DNA from: Plantibacter elymi (nom. nud.)
GTDB lineage: Bacteria > Actinomycetota > Actinomycetes > Actinomycetales > Microbacteriaceae
Assembly (NCBI RefSeq): GCF_900177795.1
Contig: NZ_FXWJ01000001.1
Location: 310,001 to 374,000 of the forward strand
Direction of reading: 5' to 3'
Length of the DNA stretch: 64,000 nucleotides
The position numbers and the translations under genes were made by a program. Numbering within the stretch: position 1 is the first letter of the stretch; the number at the start of each line of letters is the position of its first letter. This document shows, piece after piece, positions 44,276-52,149 of this stretch. Below the pieces are notes generated by a model. That model ran no database searches, was not told where the DNA came from, and was given only the letters and a program-made list of their open reading frames with translations.

Positions 44276-45251
44276 GCGAGCCACCTCCGGCGATCTGGGC
44301 GACGAGGTGGTCGAGCAGGCCGTCGAGGACCGCGAGTCCGTCCTTCACGCCGCCGGTCGACCCGGGCAGGTTCACGACGACGGTGCCGCCGGAGACCCCG
44401 GCGAGACCGCGACTGAGCGCGGCGGTCGGGGTCTTGGTCGACCCGAGCGTGCGGATCGCCTCCGCGATGCCGGGCAGTTCGCGGTCGAGGTGGGGCTGCG
44501 TCGCCTCCGGGGTGCGGTCGCTCGGCGAGAGGCCGGTGCCGCCCGTCGTGATGAGCACCGCGGGCGCGGCGTCCAGGGCTGCCGTGATCGCGAGGTGCAC
44601 GTCGGCGTCGGACACGACCGTCACCGCATCGACCGCGTAGTCGTGCTCGGACAACCAGGCGGAGATGCGCGGCCCCGTGAGGTCCTCGCGTGTGCCGGCC
44701 GCGCCGGCGGTCGACGCGACGATGACGGCCGCGGTTCGCGGACGGACCGTTCGCGCCACAGGTGCTTCGATCGGCTCCACCGCTTCCGGCGTCCAGTTCC
44801 CGCGCTTGCCGCCCGACTTCTCCAGCAGCCGGATGTCGCCGAGGACCGATGCCGGGTCGACGGCCTTGACCATGTCGTGCAAGGTCAGGCCGGCGATCGA
44901 CGCGGCCGTCAGGGCCTCCATCTCGACCCCGGTCTGGCCGGTGGTCTTCGCCGTCGCGGTGATGACGATGGAGTCCTCGGTGAACGCGAAGTCGAGGCTC
45001 ACGGATGACAGCGCGAGCTGGTGGCACAGCGGGATGAGCTCGCTCGTCCGCTTGGCTCCCGCGATCCCGGCGATGCGAGCGGTCGCGATGACGTCCGCCT
45101 TCGGCAGGCCGTCCGCTTGAACGAGCGCGATCACGTCTGGTCGGGTGGTGAAGGTCGCCGTCGCCGTCGCGGCCCGCTTCGTCGTGGCCTTGTCGCCGAC
45201 ATCGACCATCCGTGCGCGGCCGTCGTCGTCGAGGTGTGTGAGCCCGGTCAT
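44268..45251 (-). CDS. MoaC-MogA/MoaB fusion (cyclic pyranopterin synthase + molybdopterin adenylyltransferase)
   Basis: This 327-residue protein fuses two Moco enzymes. Residues 1-155 are MoaC (LTHLDDDGRARMVDVGDKA, LIPLCHQLALSSV, GVEMEALTAAS, VKAVDP, KSGGKRG), which acts after MoaA. Residues 165-327 are a MogA/MoaB domain (AAVIVASTAGAAG, ITTGGTGLSPSDRTPEAT, NLPGSTGGVKDG) that adenylylates molybdopterin. The ATG at 45251 overlaps the moeA stop (ATGA); an ATG at 45260 would add three residues. It lies between moeA and moaE in one operon. Confidence 0.92.
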   Translation of the reverse strand: MTGLTHLDDDGRARMVDVGDKATTKRAATATATFTTRPDVIALVQADGLPKADVIATARIAGIAGAKRTSELIPLCHQLALSSVSLDFAFTEDSIVITATAKTTGQTGVEMEALTAASIAGLTLHDMVKAVDPASVLGDIRLLEKSGGKRGNWTPEAVEPIEAPVARTVRPRTAAVIVASTAGAAGTREDLTGPRISAWLSEHDYAVDAVTVVSDADVHLAITAALDAAPAVLITTGGTGLSPSDRTPEATQPHLDRELPGIAEAIRTLGSTKTPTAALSRGLAGVSGGTVVVNLPGSTGGVKDGLAVLDGLLDHLVAQIAGGGSHE

Positions 45252-46483
45252 AGTGCCCATGCTTCCACAGCGTCACCGGCGTCGAGCTCGACGATGTCCT
45301 CCGGGATCACGATCAGCACGTCCGAGGCCGCGAGCCCGGCGACGAGGTGCGAGCCGGGGCCCGCGACCGGTTCGACCCGACCATCGTCTCGTCGGCGTCC
45401 GCGGAGGAACTGGCGCTTGCCGGGCACCGAACGCACGGCGACCGCGAGTTCGGCTGGCACACGCGACGCCTGCGGCAGCCCGGCGACCCGGCGGAGGACC
45501 GGAGCGACGAAGACCTCGAACGAGAGCTGGGTGCTCACCGGGTTGCCGGGGAACGCGATGATCGGGACGCCCCGGTGGGCACCGAGCGCCTGTGGTCCGC
45601 CGGGCTGCATCGCGACCGAGCCGATCCAGCCGCCCAGTGGCCCGAGGACGTCTCGGACGACCTCGTGCTCGCCCATGGAGATCCCGCCGGAGGTGAGGAT
45701 GAGATCGACCTCGCCGTGGAGGTCGTCGAGCAGGGCGAGCAGGACGTCGGCGTCGTCGACGACGCGCGAACGGGCGGCGACCTCGGCCCCGGCTGCGACG
45801 ACGGCGGCCGCCAGCGCGGTCCCGTTGGAGTCGAAGGTCTGGCCGAGCGTCGGCGTCTCGCCGGGTTCGACGAGTTCGGCGCCGGTCGTGACGATCGCGA
45901 CCCGCACCCGCCGACGCACCTCGACGGTCGTGATCCCGGCCGCAGCCAACACGGCGAGGTGTCGCGAAGCGAGGCGTACGCCGGCCGGCAGCAGCTCCTC
46001 GCCGGCGCGGACGTCGCTCCCGCGCTCCCGGACGAACAGCCCCACCGGTCGCTCGCCACCGCCGCGCGCAGGACCGAGGAGAACGGTCTCGACACCGTCC
46101 GGATCCGTCTCGACCTCGCTCTCCTCGACCGGCACGACGACGTCCGCACCCGGCGGAACGACCGCGCCCGTCATGATGCGCACCGAGGTCCCCGCCTCGA
46201 GCGGCGCGGGTTCGATCGGGCGCGCGGCGATCTCACCCACCACCCGCAGTCGCGTCTCATCGCCCGTGAGGTCTGCCGCCCGAACCGCGAACCCGTCCAT
46301 CTGCGAGTTGCGGAACAGCGGCAGGTCGACCGGTGACGGCACCGCCACCGCTGTCACCCGAGCTGCGGCCTCGTCGATCGGCACGCGCTCGGCGCCGGTG
46401 TCGGTCACGTCGTCGAGGAGGGCTGCGACGTCGGAGGCGTGTTGCTCGACGGTCTTCCGACTCGTGGGCGCTGGCGTCGTCAT
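45248..46483 (-). CDS. moeA: Molybdopterin molybdenumtransferase MoeA
   Basis: This 411-residue enzyme inserts molybdate into adenylylated molybdopterin. It has the MoeA domains and motifs: LFRNSQMDGFAVRA, IMTGAVVPPGADVVVPVEE, then the MogA-like domain with VAIVTTGAEL, GQTFDSNG, TSGGISMGEHE and IAFPGNPVS, and a C-terminal beta-barrel. The start MTTPAPTSRKT at 46483 is chosen. The stop overlaps moaC-mogA by four bases. It is 58 bases downstream of moeB. Confidence 0.93.
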   Translation of the reverse strand: MTTPAPTSRKTVEQHASDVAALLDDVTDTGAERVPIDEAAARVTAVAVPSPVDLPLFRNSQMDGFAVRAADLTGDETRLRVVGEIAARPIEPAPLEAGTSVRIMTGAVVPPGADVVVPVEESEVETDPDGVETVLLGPARGGGERPVGLFVRERGSDVRAGEELLPAGVRLASRHLAVLAAAGITTVEVRRRVRVAIVTTGAELVEPGETPTLGQTFDSNGTALAAAVVAAGAEVAARSRVVDDADVLLALLDDLHGEVDLILTSGGISMGEHEVVRDVLGPLGGWIGSVAMQPGGPQALGAHRGVPIIAFPGNPVSTQLSFEVFVAPVLRRVAGLPQASRVPAELAVAVRSVPGKRQFLRGRRRDDGRVEPVAGPGSHLVAGLAASDVLIVIPEDIVELDAGDAVEAWAL

Positions 46484-46541
46484 GGTGGTTCCCGTCGTCG
46501 AGGTCGGTCGGTGGGGCTGCACGGGGTGTTCGGAGCCGCGG

Positions 46542-47681
46542 TCAGTAGCGGGGGACGGTCGGATCCACGAGCCGCGACCACGCGTCGATACCGCCCTCGA
46601 GATGGACGGCCGAGTAGCCGCGCTCGAGGAGCAGGCGAAGCGCTGACTCGGACCGGATGCCGTGGTGGCAGTAGACGACTACGGGCGTCTCGGGGTCGAG
46701 CCCGTGGAGCGTCTCAGGGAGCGAGCCGAGCGGCATCAGCGTCGAACCCGGCAGCCGGGCGATCTCCGCCTCCCACGGCTCCCGGACGTCGAGCAGGACG
46801 GCCTCATCGTCGCTCGCCGCGAGCTGTGGTGCGGTGATCGTACGTCCGGCGTGTCGCGGCTCGTGGGGTGCTGCCGCTGCGGCACTCGCCGCGTCCCCTC
46901 CTGGCGTCCGATGCAGATGCTCATCGAGCGACACCTGCCGGGCACCCGCGGGGTCGCGCTCGTACCGGAGTTCGCGGAACCCGCCGCTCAGCCCGTCGAA
47001 CATCGTCACCCGGCCGAGCGAGAGGGTCCCGACCTCGGTGAGCACCTTGATCGCCTCGGTCGCCATGATCGACCCGATGACCCCCACCGTGGTGGGCAGG
47101 ACCCCGCCGGCCTCGCAGGAGAGCACCGAACCGTCCGTCGGCGGGTGGGGGAAGAGGTCGCGGTAGCGCGGGCCGCGAGACGACCAGCTGAGCCCGGCCT
47201 GCCCGCCGTACTGCGAGACCGCACCCCAGACGAGTGGGACGTCGGCGAGCGTCGCGGCGTCGTCGACCAGGTAACGGGTCTCGAAGTTGTCGCTGCCGTC
47301 GATGACGAGGTCGATCTCCGCGTCGGCCAGGAGGCCCATGATCTCGCCGGGTCCGAGGCGGAGGCGGTGCCTGAGGATCGTCGCATCGGTGTTGACGGCG
47401 AGGGCGCGATCGGCGGCGGAGTCGACCTTCGGCCGGCCGACGTCCGCGGTGCTGTGGACGGTCTGCCGATGCAGGTTGCTGAGCTCGACCGTGTCGTCGT
47501 CCACCAGGTGGATCGCGCCGTCACCGGAACCGACACCGGCAGCGGCAAGCGCCGGGATGACGATGCTGCCGAGCCCACCGGCGCCGACGATCAGCACCCG
47601 CGCATCGGCAAGGCGCTGCTGCGCCGCTGGTCCGAACCCGGGGAGGGCGAGCTGCCTGGCGTACCGCGCGGTCGAGGACAT
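46542..47681 (-). CDS. moeB: MoeB/ThiF-type adenylyltransferase with C-terminal rhodanese domain
   Basis: This 379-residue protein activates the MoaD/ThiS C-terminus. The E1-like domain (1-245) has LIVGAGGLGSIVIPAL, LVDDDTVELSNLHRQ, GRPKVDSAAD and DGSDNFETRY. The rhodanese domain (275-379) has VVYCHHGIRSE with the sulfur-carrying Cys. The usual zinc-binding CYRC is replaced by RYRD in GPRYRDLFPHPP and the second CxxC is also missing, so the zinc site is lost. The ATG at 47681 starts MSSTARYARQ. It heads the Moco operon together with moeA. Confidence 0.88.
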   Translation of the reverse strand: MSSTARYARQLALPGFGPAAQQRLADARVLIVGAGGLGSIVIPALAAAGVGSGDGAIHLVDDDTVELSNLHRQTVHSTADVGRPKVDSAADRALAVNTDATILRHRLRLGPGEIMGLLADAEIDLVIDGSDNFETRYLVDDAATLADVPLVWGAVSQYGGQAGLSWSSRGPRYRDLFPHPPTDGSVLSCEAGGVLPTTVGVIGSIMATEAIKVLTEVGTLSLGRVTMFDGLSGGFRELRYERDPAGARQVSLDEHLHRTPGGDAASAAAAAPHEPRHAGRTITAPQLAASDDEAVLLDVREPWEAEIARLPGSTLMPLGSLPETLHGLDPETPVVVYCHHGIRSESALRLLLERGYSAVHLEGGIDAWSRLVDPTVPRY

Positions 47682-47718
47682 GCGCCGATTATCCCACCGG
47701 CACCGTGCCCGACGGCCC

Positions 47719-48096
47719 TCAGACCGGCTTGACGGGCGTGCGCAGGAGGCAGAAGGCGTTGCCCTCGGGATCGGCGAGGACGTGCCACGACTCGTCGCCC
47801 GTCTGCCCGATGTCCGTCGGGCGCGCACCGAGGGCCAGCAAGCGCTCGAGTTCGGCGTCCTGGTCGCCGTCGGTCGGGCTCACGTCGATGTGGAGCTTCG
47901 ACTTCGGCTGCGGTGGGTCGTCGCTGCGGCTGAGGATGATCGTTGGCTGCGATCCACCGAAGCCGTCCCGGGCTCCGATCTCCACCCCGTCCTCGTCTCG
48001 GTCGAGCACGACGAAGTCGAGGACCTCGCACCAGAAGCGGGCGAGCGCTTCCGGATCGCGGCAGTCCAGGACGAGTTCACTGATGCGGCATGACAT
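47719..48096 (-). CDS. VOC (glyoxalase-like) family protein
   Basis: This 125-residue protein has the beta-alpha-beta-beta-beta repeats of the vicinal oxygen chelate fold: ISELVLDCRDPEALARFWCEVL at the start and WHVLADPEGNAFCLL at the end. Members are lyases, dioxygenases or drug-binding proteins; the activity here is unknown. It lies 37 bases upstream of moeB on the same strand but shows no functional link to it. Confidence 0.82.
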   Translation of the reverse strand: MSCRISELVLDCRDPEALARFWCEVLDFVVLDRDEDGVEIGARDGFGGSQPTIILSRSDDPPQPKSKLHIDVSPTDGDQDAELERLLALGARPTDIGQTGDESWHVLADPEGNAFCLLRTPVKPV

Positions 48097-48147
48097 GACG
48101 GCACGCTACCCCGCACGCGTCGTGCAGCGGAACCCGTTGCGGATCGG

Positions 48148-48732
48148 CTAGGACTCGTCCCCAGCGGTCTCGGCCCAACGGGTCAGGGTGATCGTGAACC
48201 CACGGACGAGGCGGTCGAAGCTGCGGTCGAGATCGCGGTCGAGGCCGAAAGAGCCTGCCGCCTCGAGCGAGACGAAGCCGTGCAGGGTGGACCGGAACGC
48301 GCGGATTGCGTCGATGGCGTCGTCGCCGCGGAGCTCGTAGGCCGTGAGGACGTCGGTGATGACCTGGATGGCACCGAGCGATGCTGCCGTGTCCTCCTCG
48401 TCCTCCGGCCCGGCGATCCACTGCGCGGCCGTATAGCGTGCCGGGTGCTTCAGGGCCCACTCCCGGTAGGCCCCGGCCATCACCGTGATCGCGTCCGCGC
48501 CCGAACGGCCGACGGCCGCGCGCAGCAGGACGTCGCCGAGCTCGCCCTTCGCCTGGAGGGAGATGCTCCGGCGGAGTCCGGCGAGCGAGTCGAGGTGCTT
48601 GTAGAGCGAGGGCTGCCGGACGCCGAGCCGTTCGGCGAGGGCGGCGAGGGTCAGCCCCTCGAGCCCGACCTCGTCGGCGAGTTCAGCCGCTTCGTCCACC
48701 ACGCGCGCGCGGCTGAGTCCCGCCCTAGGCAC
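48148..48732 (-). CDS. TetR family transcriptional regulator
   Basis: This 194-residue regulator has a TetR helix-turn-helix (VVDEAAELADEVGLEGLTLA, then ERLGVRQPSLYKHLDSL) and a C-terminal TetR_C-type ligand domain (YREWALKHPARYTAAQW). Its start overlaps the end of the alpha/beta hydrolase gene by 8 bases, so it is second in that operon and probably represses it. A palindrome over the hydrolase -35 box is a candidate site. Confidence 0.88.
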   Translation of the reverse strand: MPRAGLSRARVVDEAAELADEVGLEGLTLAALAERLGVRQPSLYKHLDSLAGLRRSISLQAKGELGDVLLRAAVGRSGADAITVMAGAYREWALKHPARYTAAQWIAGPEDEEDTAASLGAIQVITDVLTAYELRGDDAIDAIRAFRSTLHGFVSLEAAGSFGLDRDLDRSFDRLVRGFTITLTRWAETAGDES

Positions 48733-49561
48733 GGTGCAACGCCGACTGGAGGAAGCCGAGGACGGCCTGCGACGTGACCTCGGGCTGCTGGGCCTGCGGG
48801 TAGTGGCCGGCGTCCTCGACGAGGACGACCTCCGCCTGCAGGGTGTCGCCGATCCAGCGGGCCTCTGCCGCAGGGTCGGGGAAGTCGGGGTCCTTGGTGC
48901 CCATGATCACGAGCGTCGGAGCGCTCACGCCGGGGAGCGCGGCCTCGGCCGGGGCGTGGTCGGTCTGCCTCGTCGTCTGCGAGAAGGCCTTGCCGTAGGC
49001 GGGTCGACGCAGGCTCGCGAAGACGTCGGCGAGGTAGTCGTCGAAGTCGACCGGCTTCCGGCCCGCGTTCAGCGTGGGGAGGTAGGCCTTCCAGACCCGT
49101 GCGATCCACAGCGGAGCCATCATCGCGCGGAAGACCGCCTGCATGACGGCGCCCGCCTTCGGGTTGCGGACGAAGGGCCCGACGAGCACGAGACCGGACA
49201 CGTCCTCGGGGTGCTCTGCGGCGACGATCACGCCCGCGCCGGCAGCGAGGGAGTTGCCGATGACGACGGCCGGGGCGCCGAGGTCGCGGATGAGGGCGTG
49301 GACGTCCGAGGCGGTCGCCACGTCGCCGTACGAGGAGAACGTCGTGTCGCTGTCGCCGTGACCGCGGAGGTCGGTGGAGGCGACGCGGTACCCGGCCTGG
49401 ACGAGCGCTGGGGCGAGGAAGCGGTAGGAGGAGCGGAGCTCGCCCATCCCCGGGACGAGGACGACGAGCGGGCCGTCTCCCTGGATCTCGTAGGCGATCT
49501 TGCCCTCGGGACGGTCGAGGTAGCGGGTGGCAGGCCCTGTCGATGCCGGGTTCGTGTTCAT
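48725..49561 (-). CDS. Alpha/beta hydrolase
   Basis: This 278-residue hydrolase has the oxyanion-hole LVPGMGELRSSYR, DLRGHGDSD, nucleophile Ser in VIGNSLAAG, acid in GTKDPDFPD and His in DAGHYPQAQQPE. It is of the haloalkane-dehalogenase/ester-hydrolase type and acts on an unknown substrate. The start MNTNPASTG at 49561 is chosen: a TTGACA/CAGACT promoter with a 17-base spacer ends 6 bases before this ATG, while an earlier ATG (49576) overlaps the -10 box. It is the first gene of an operon with tetR. Confidence 0.85.
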   Translation of the reverse strand: MNTNPASTGPATRYLDRPEGKIAYEIQGDGPLVVLVPGMGELRSSYRFLAPALVQAGYRVASTDLRGHGDSDTTFSSYGDVATASDVHALIRDLGAPAVVIGNSLAAGAGVIVAAEHPEDVSGLVLVGPFVRNPKAGAVMQAVFRAMMAPLWIARVWKAYLPTLNAGRKPVDFDDYLADVFASLRRPAYGKAFSQTTRQTDHAPAEAALPGVSAPTLVIMGTKDPDFPDPAAEARWIGDTLQAEVVLVEDAGHYPQAQQPEVTSQAVLGFLQSALHRA

Positions 49562-49567
49562 GAAGCT

Positions 49568-49600
49568 AGTCTGCATCGCCGTTTGGCTAATGTCAATAGC
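49568..49600 (-). promoter_or_regulatory. Hydrolase/tetR promoter with overlapping palindrome
   Basis: On the minus strand TTGACA (49591-49596) and CAGACT (49568-49573) are 17 bases apart, a near-consensus promoter that would start transcription at or next to the ATG (49561). GCTATTGACATTAGC (49586-49600) has GCTA/TAGC arms around the -35 box and is a candidate TetR operator. Confidence 0.65.
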
Positions 49601-49619
49601 TTTTGCGGACGAGGTTCAT

Positions 49620-49667
49620 TCGCCCATCTTTGGGCGACAGCAGCTCCGTTCGCCCAAGAATGGGCGG
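49620..49667. promoter_or_regulatory. Two 30-bp-spaced TCGCCCA palindromes upstream of the hydrolase promoter
   Basis: TCGCCCA-TCTT-TGGGCGA (49620-49637) and TCGCCCA-AGAA-TGGGCGG (49650-49667) are near-identical palindromes whose starts are 30 bases apart, about three helical turns. They lie 20-75 bases upstream of the hydrolase -35 box and may bind a regulator as two dimers. Confidence 0.55.
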
Positions 49668-49688
49668 ACGAGTGCGGGGGAGGGGTGG

Positions 49689-49946
49689 TCAGCCGAGGTC
49701 CGTCCACCAGCGGACGCCGTCGAGGGTGACGCGCGTGGTCTCCTCGTGATGGAGGACGACGAGCAGGACGTCGTCGCAGAGCCGACAGCGCACCACCCAC
49801 GCGTCCGGGGTGCCGAACACCAGCTCCGCGGCGAGGGGCGCGACGTCGCGGCACCCGAGGCACTGCGACATCGTCCTGCTCGGGTCGGTGCCGGTCAGTT
49901 CCGACAGGGTTCCGGCGAGGACGTTCCCGTCCAGATGCGAGGTCAT
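49689..49946 (-). CDS. Small CxxC-pair protein (DUF6510-like) linked to a molybdoenzyme
   Basis: This 85-residue protein has two cysteine pairs, QCLGC and RCRLC, spaced like a zinc ribbon, and a WWTDLG end. It is the last gene of an operon with a sulfite-oxidase-like protein and a ferredoxin-reductase-like protein. The ATG at 49946 shares a base with the preceding stop (TGATG). Its function is unknown; a role with the redox partners is inferred from context. Confidence 0.78.
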   Translation of the reverse strand: MTSHLDGNVLAGTLSELTGTDPSRTMSQCLGCRDVAPLAAELVFGTPDAWVVRCRLCDDVLLVVLHHEETTRVTLDGVRWWTDLG

Positions 49947-50674
49947 CACGCGCCTCCGAACCGCTCGGTCTTGATGCGGGCGGGATCATGGCCGATCGCG
50001 ACGAGGGTGTCGGCGACCGCCTCGACGAAGCCGGTCGGCCCGCAGACGAACACCGATGGGGCCTCGCCGCCGGTGGACTCGAGCGCCTGCAGGTCGGCCG
50101 CGGCCAGGCGACCGGCGGGCCGAGGCCAGCCGTCGGGCGCTCGCCGGGTGTAGATCCAGGTGACCTCGACCCCGGTCGCCGCAGCGAGCTCGTCGGCGAA
50201 GAAGGCGTCCTGCGGTGAGCGGACCGAGTACACGAGTCGGAACGGCGTCGTGCTCCCGGCCGCCTCGTGCGCTCGCACCATCGCCATGAGCGGCACGATG
50301 CCCGAACCGCCGCCGATCAGGAGGACCGGCTCCGTGTCCTCGGGGCGCCAGACGAACCAGCCGCCCAGTGGGCCACGCACCTCGACCTGGTCGCCGACCT
50401 CGATCGCGTCGACGAGGAACGGGGAGACCTCGCCGTCGGGGACCCGGTCGACGGCGATCTCGATGCGGTCGCCGGCGTCCGCCGAGGCGATCGAGTAGGA
50501 GCGCACCGCCTGGTAGCCGTCGGGCGCGGTGAGGCGGACGTCGGCGTGCTGCCCGGCGAGGTTCCCGCCCCAGCCGGGGGCGTCCAGGACGAGGCTGCGC
50601 CCCGATGGGGTCAGCTGCGTCGCCGTGACCACGGTGGCCGGCTTCCAGACGTCGACATGGTTCGTGCGCCTCAC
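49946..50674 (-). CDS. Ferredoxin-reductase-like FAD/NAD(P)-binding oxidoreductase
   Basis: This 242-residue protein has the FNR-type fold: FAD motif RSYSIAS, LLIGGGSGIVPLMAM for the pyridine nucleotide, and VFVCGPTGFVEAV. No iron-sulfur domain is fused. It probably passes electrons between NAD(P)H and the molybdoenzyme encoded just upstream, with which it overlaps by four bases (ATGA). The small CxxC protein follows at once. The start is MRRTNHVDVW at 50674. Confidence 0.87.
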   Translation of the reverse strand: MRRTNHVDVWKPATVVTATQLTPSGRSLVLDAPGWGGNLAGQHADVRLTAPDGYQAVRSYSIASADAGDRIEIAVDRVPDGEVSPFLVDAIEVGDQVEVRGPLGGWFVWRPEDTEPVLLIGGGSGIVPLMAMVRAHEAAGSTTPFRLVYSVRSPQDAFFADELAAATGVEVTWIYTRRAPDGWPRPAGRLAAADLQALESTGGEAPSVFVCGPTGFVEAVADTLVAIGHDPARIKTERFGGA

Positions 50675-51264
50675 GAGTACCGCTGTTCGAGCCAGGGGTC
50701 ACCGTAGGCGTGGTAGCCGTTCTGCTCCCAGAACCCCGGTTCGTCGTCCTGCTGCATGACGAGGCCGCGGATCCACTTCGCGCTCTTCCAGAAGTACAGG
50801 TGCGGGATGAGGAGCCTCGCCGGGCCGCCGTGCTCCGCGGCGAGGGGCTCGCCGTCGAAGCCCGTGGCGATCCAGGCCTTGCCGTCCAGGAGGTCGTCGA
50901 GTGGGACGTTGGTCGTGTAGCCGCCGTAGGAGTGGGCCATCACGAAGTCGTAACCGCTCTCGACCTCGGCGAAGAGCGTGTCGAGTGAGACGCCCTGCCA
51001 GCTCGTGCCGAGCTTCGTCCACCGGGTCACGCAGTGGATGTCGCGGGTGATGTCGTCCTGCTGCAGGGCCTGCATGGCCGCCCAGTCCCAGCGGTGGGTC
51101 TCGCCCGTCTCCGTCCGGATCTGGAACTCCCACTCATCGGTGTCGATCCGCGGCGTGGGCCCGGCGGACAGCACCGGGAAGTCCTCGGTGAGGAACTGAC
51201 CGGGCGGGAGTCGGTCGTCCTGCTCCCGTGCCCGTCCTCCGAAACCACGTGTGAACACCGCCAT
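50671..51264 (-). CDS. Sulfite-oxidase-like molybdopterin-dependent oxidoreductase (single domain)
   Basis: This 197-residue protein is just the molybdopterin domain: DIHCVTRWTKLGTSWQGV supplies the Moco-ligating Cys, then YTTNVPLDDLLDGKAWIA, GGPARLLIPHLYFWKSAKWI and a short tail. There is no signal peptide, so unlike the 36406 protein it should be cytosolic. It is first in an operon with an FNR-like reductase and a CxxC protein, probably as a three-part enzyme. The reaction is unknown. The ATG at 51264 starts MAVFTRGFGGRA. Confidence 0.87.
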   Translation of the reverse strand: MAVFTRGFGGRAREQDDRLPPGQFLTEDFPVLSAGPTPRIDTDEWEFQIRTETGETHRWDWAAMQALQQDDITRDIHCVTRWTKLGTSWQGVSLDTLFAEVESGYDFVMAHSYGGYTTNVPLDDLLDGKAWIATGFDGEPLAAEHGGPARLLIPHLYFWKSAKWIRGLVMQQDDEPGFWEQNGYHAYGDPWLEQRYS

Positions 51265-51353
51265 GTCGACCTCCTCAGGATGGTCATCACCCTAGTGAGC
51301 AGGTGTCGGTGAAGCCAGGCCCTCCTGGGGTCACCAAGTGGTTCCGGTCTCGC

Positions 51354-52046
51354 TCAGCCGGTGATGAGGTTCGACAGCGCGTCGATCGAGTGGACGACGG
51401 CGAGGGCGCCGGCGGCCTCTGCGGGCGAGCCGTAGCCCCACTCGACGAGGATCGTCGGGATCCCGTGTGCAGCCGCGCCCTCGATGTCGTGGAGGCGGTC
51501 GCCGACGAGCACGGTGCGGGAGGTGTCGACGCCGGCGGCCGTGAGGCGTCGGAGGGCCTCGCCGACGACGTCGGCCTTGCTGCTGCGCACCTCGTCCTCG
51601 GAGGCGCCCGTGACGACGGTGAAGTACTGGCTCAGACCGAAGTGGTCGAGGATCGTGTTCGCCTGCGACTCGGGCTTCGAGGTCGCGAGCCCGATGGGGA
51701 TGCCGGCCTCGGAGATGCGCGCGAGCAGCCCGGCGACGCCTGGGAACACCGCGGTGCCGACCTCGGCGCCCTCGATGGCGACCTGGCGGCGGTACTCGGT
51801 GAGGGCGAGCTGCGACTGCAGTGGGTCCATGTCCGCGAAGTCGCGGAAGGAGTCGAGCAGCGGCGGTCCGACCCAGCGCAGCAGCGATTCGTCGGACGGG
51901 ACGACGGCACCGACGTTCGCCAGGGTCGTCTTCATGCGGGAGATGATGCCGGGAGCCGAGTCCACGATCGTGCCGTCGAGGTCGAACAACACGCAGGACC
52001 AGCTGCGGTGGAAGGACACGGTCGTACTCGCGAGGTAGAGATCGGT
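51354..52046 (-). CDS. HAD superfamily hydrolase (phosphoglycolate-phosphatase-like)
   Basis: This 230-residue phosphatase has motif I LFDLDGTIVDS, a helical cap (about residues 35-105), LATSKPESQAN (motif II/III region) and VLVGDRLHDIEGAAAHGI (motif IV). It resembles phosphoglycolate phosphatase and pyrophosphatase PpaX. The GTG at 52046 lies 7 bases after TAGGAT on its strand and is preferred; an ATG at 52058 overlaps that box and would add four residues. It is divergent from a sugar isomerase gene and may have no link to it. Confidence 0.82.
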   Translation of the reverse strand, partial: TDLYLASTTVSFHRSWSCVLFDLDGTIVDSAPGIISRMKTTLANVGAVVPSDESLLRWVGPPLLDSFRDFADMDPLQSQLALTEYRRQVAIEGAEVGTAVFPGVAGLLARISEAGIPIGLATSKPESQANTILDHFGLSQYFTVVTGASEDEVRSSKADVVGEALRRLTAAGVDTSRTVLVGDRLHDIEGAAAHGIPTILVEWGYGSPAEAAGALAVVHSIDALSNLITG

Positions 52047-52087
52047 CACACGCTCCATCCTAGGGCGACCCCTCCGGCCGGGAAGGG

Positions 52088-52116
52088 TTGTCAACCGGTT
52101 GCCAGAGCCGTAGGCT
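52088..52116 (+). promoter_or_regulatory. Promoter with LacI-type palindrome for the isomerase/dehydrogenase operon
   Basis: TTGTCA (52088-52093) and TAGGCT (52111-52116) are 17 bases apart. TGTCAACC-GGTTGCCA (52089-52104), with the perfect core CAACCGGTTG, overlaps the -35 and spacer. Palindromes with a central CG are typical LacI-family sites, and a LacI gene lies at 58510. Confidence 0.6.
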
Positions 52117-52149
52117 GACTGGACCGGCAGCCCGACTGTCTGGTTCCCG

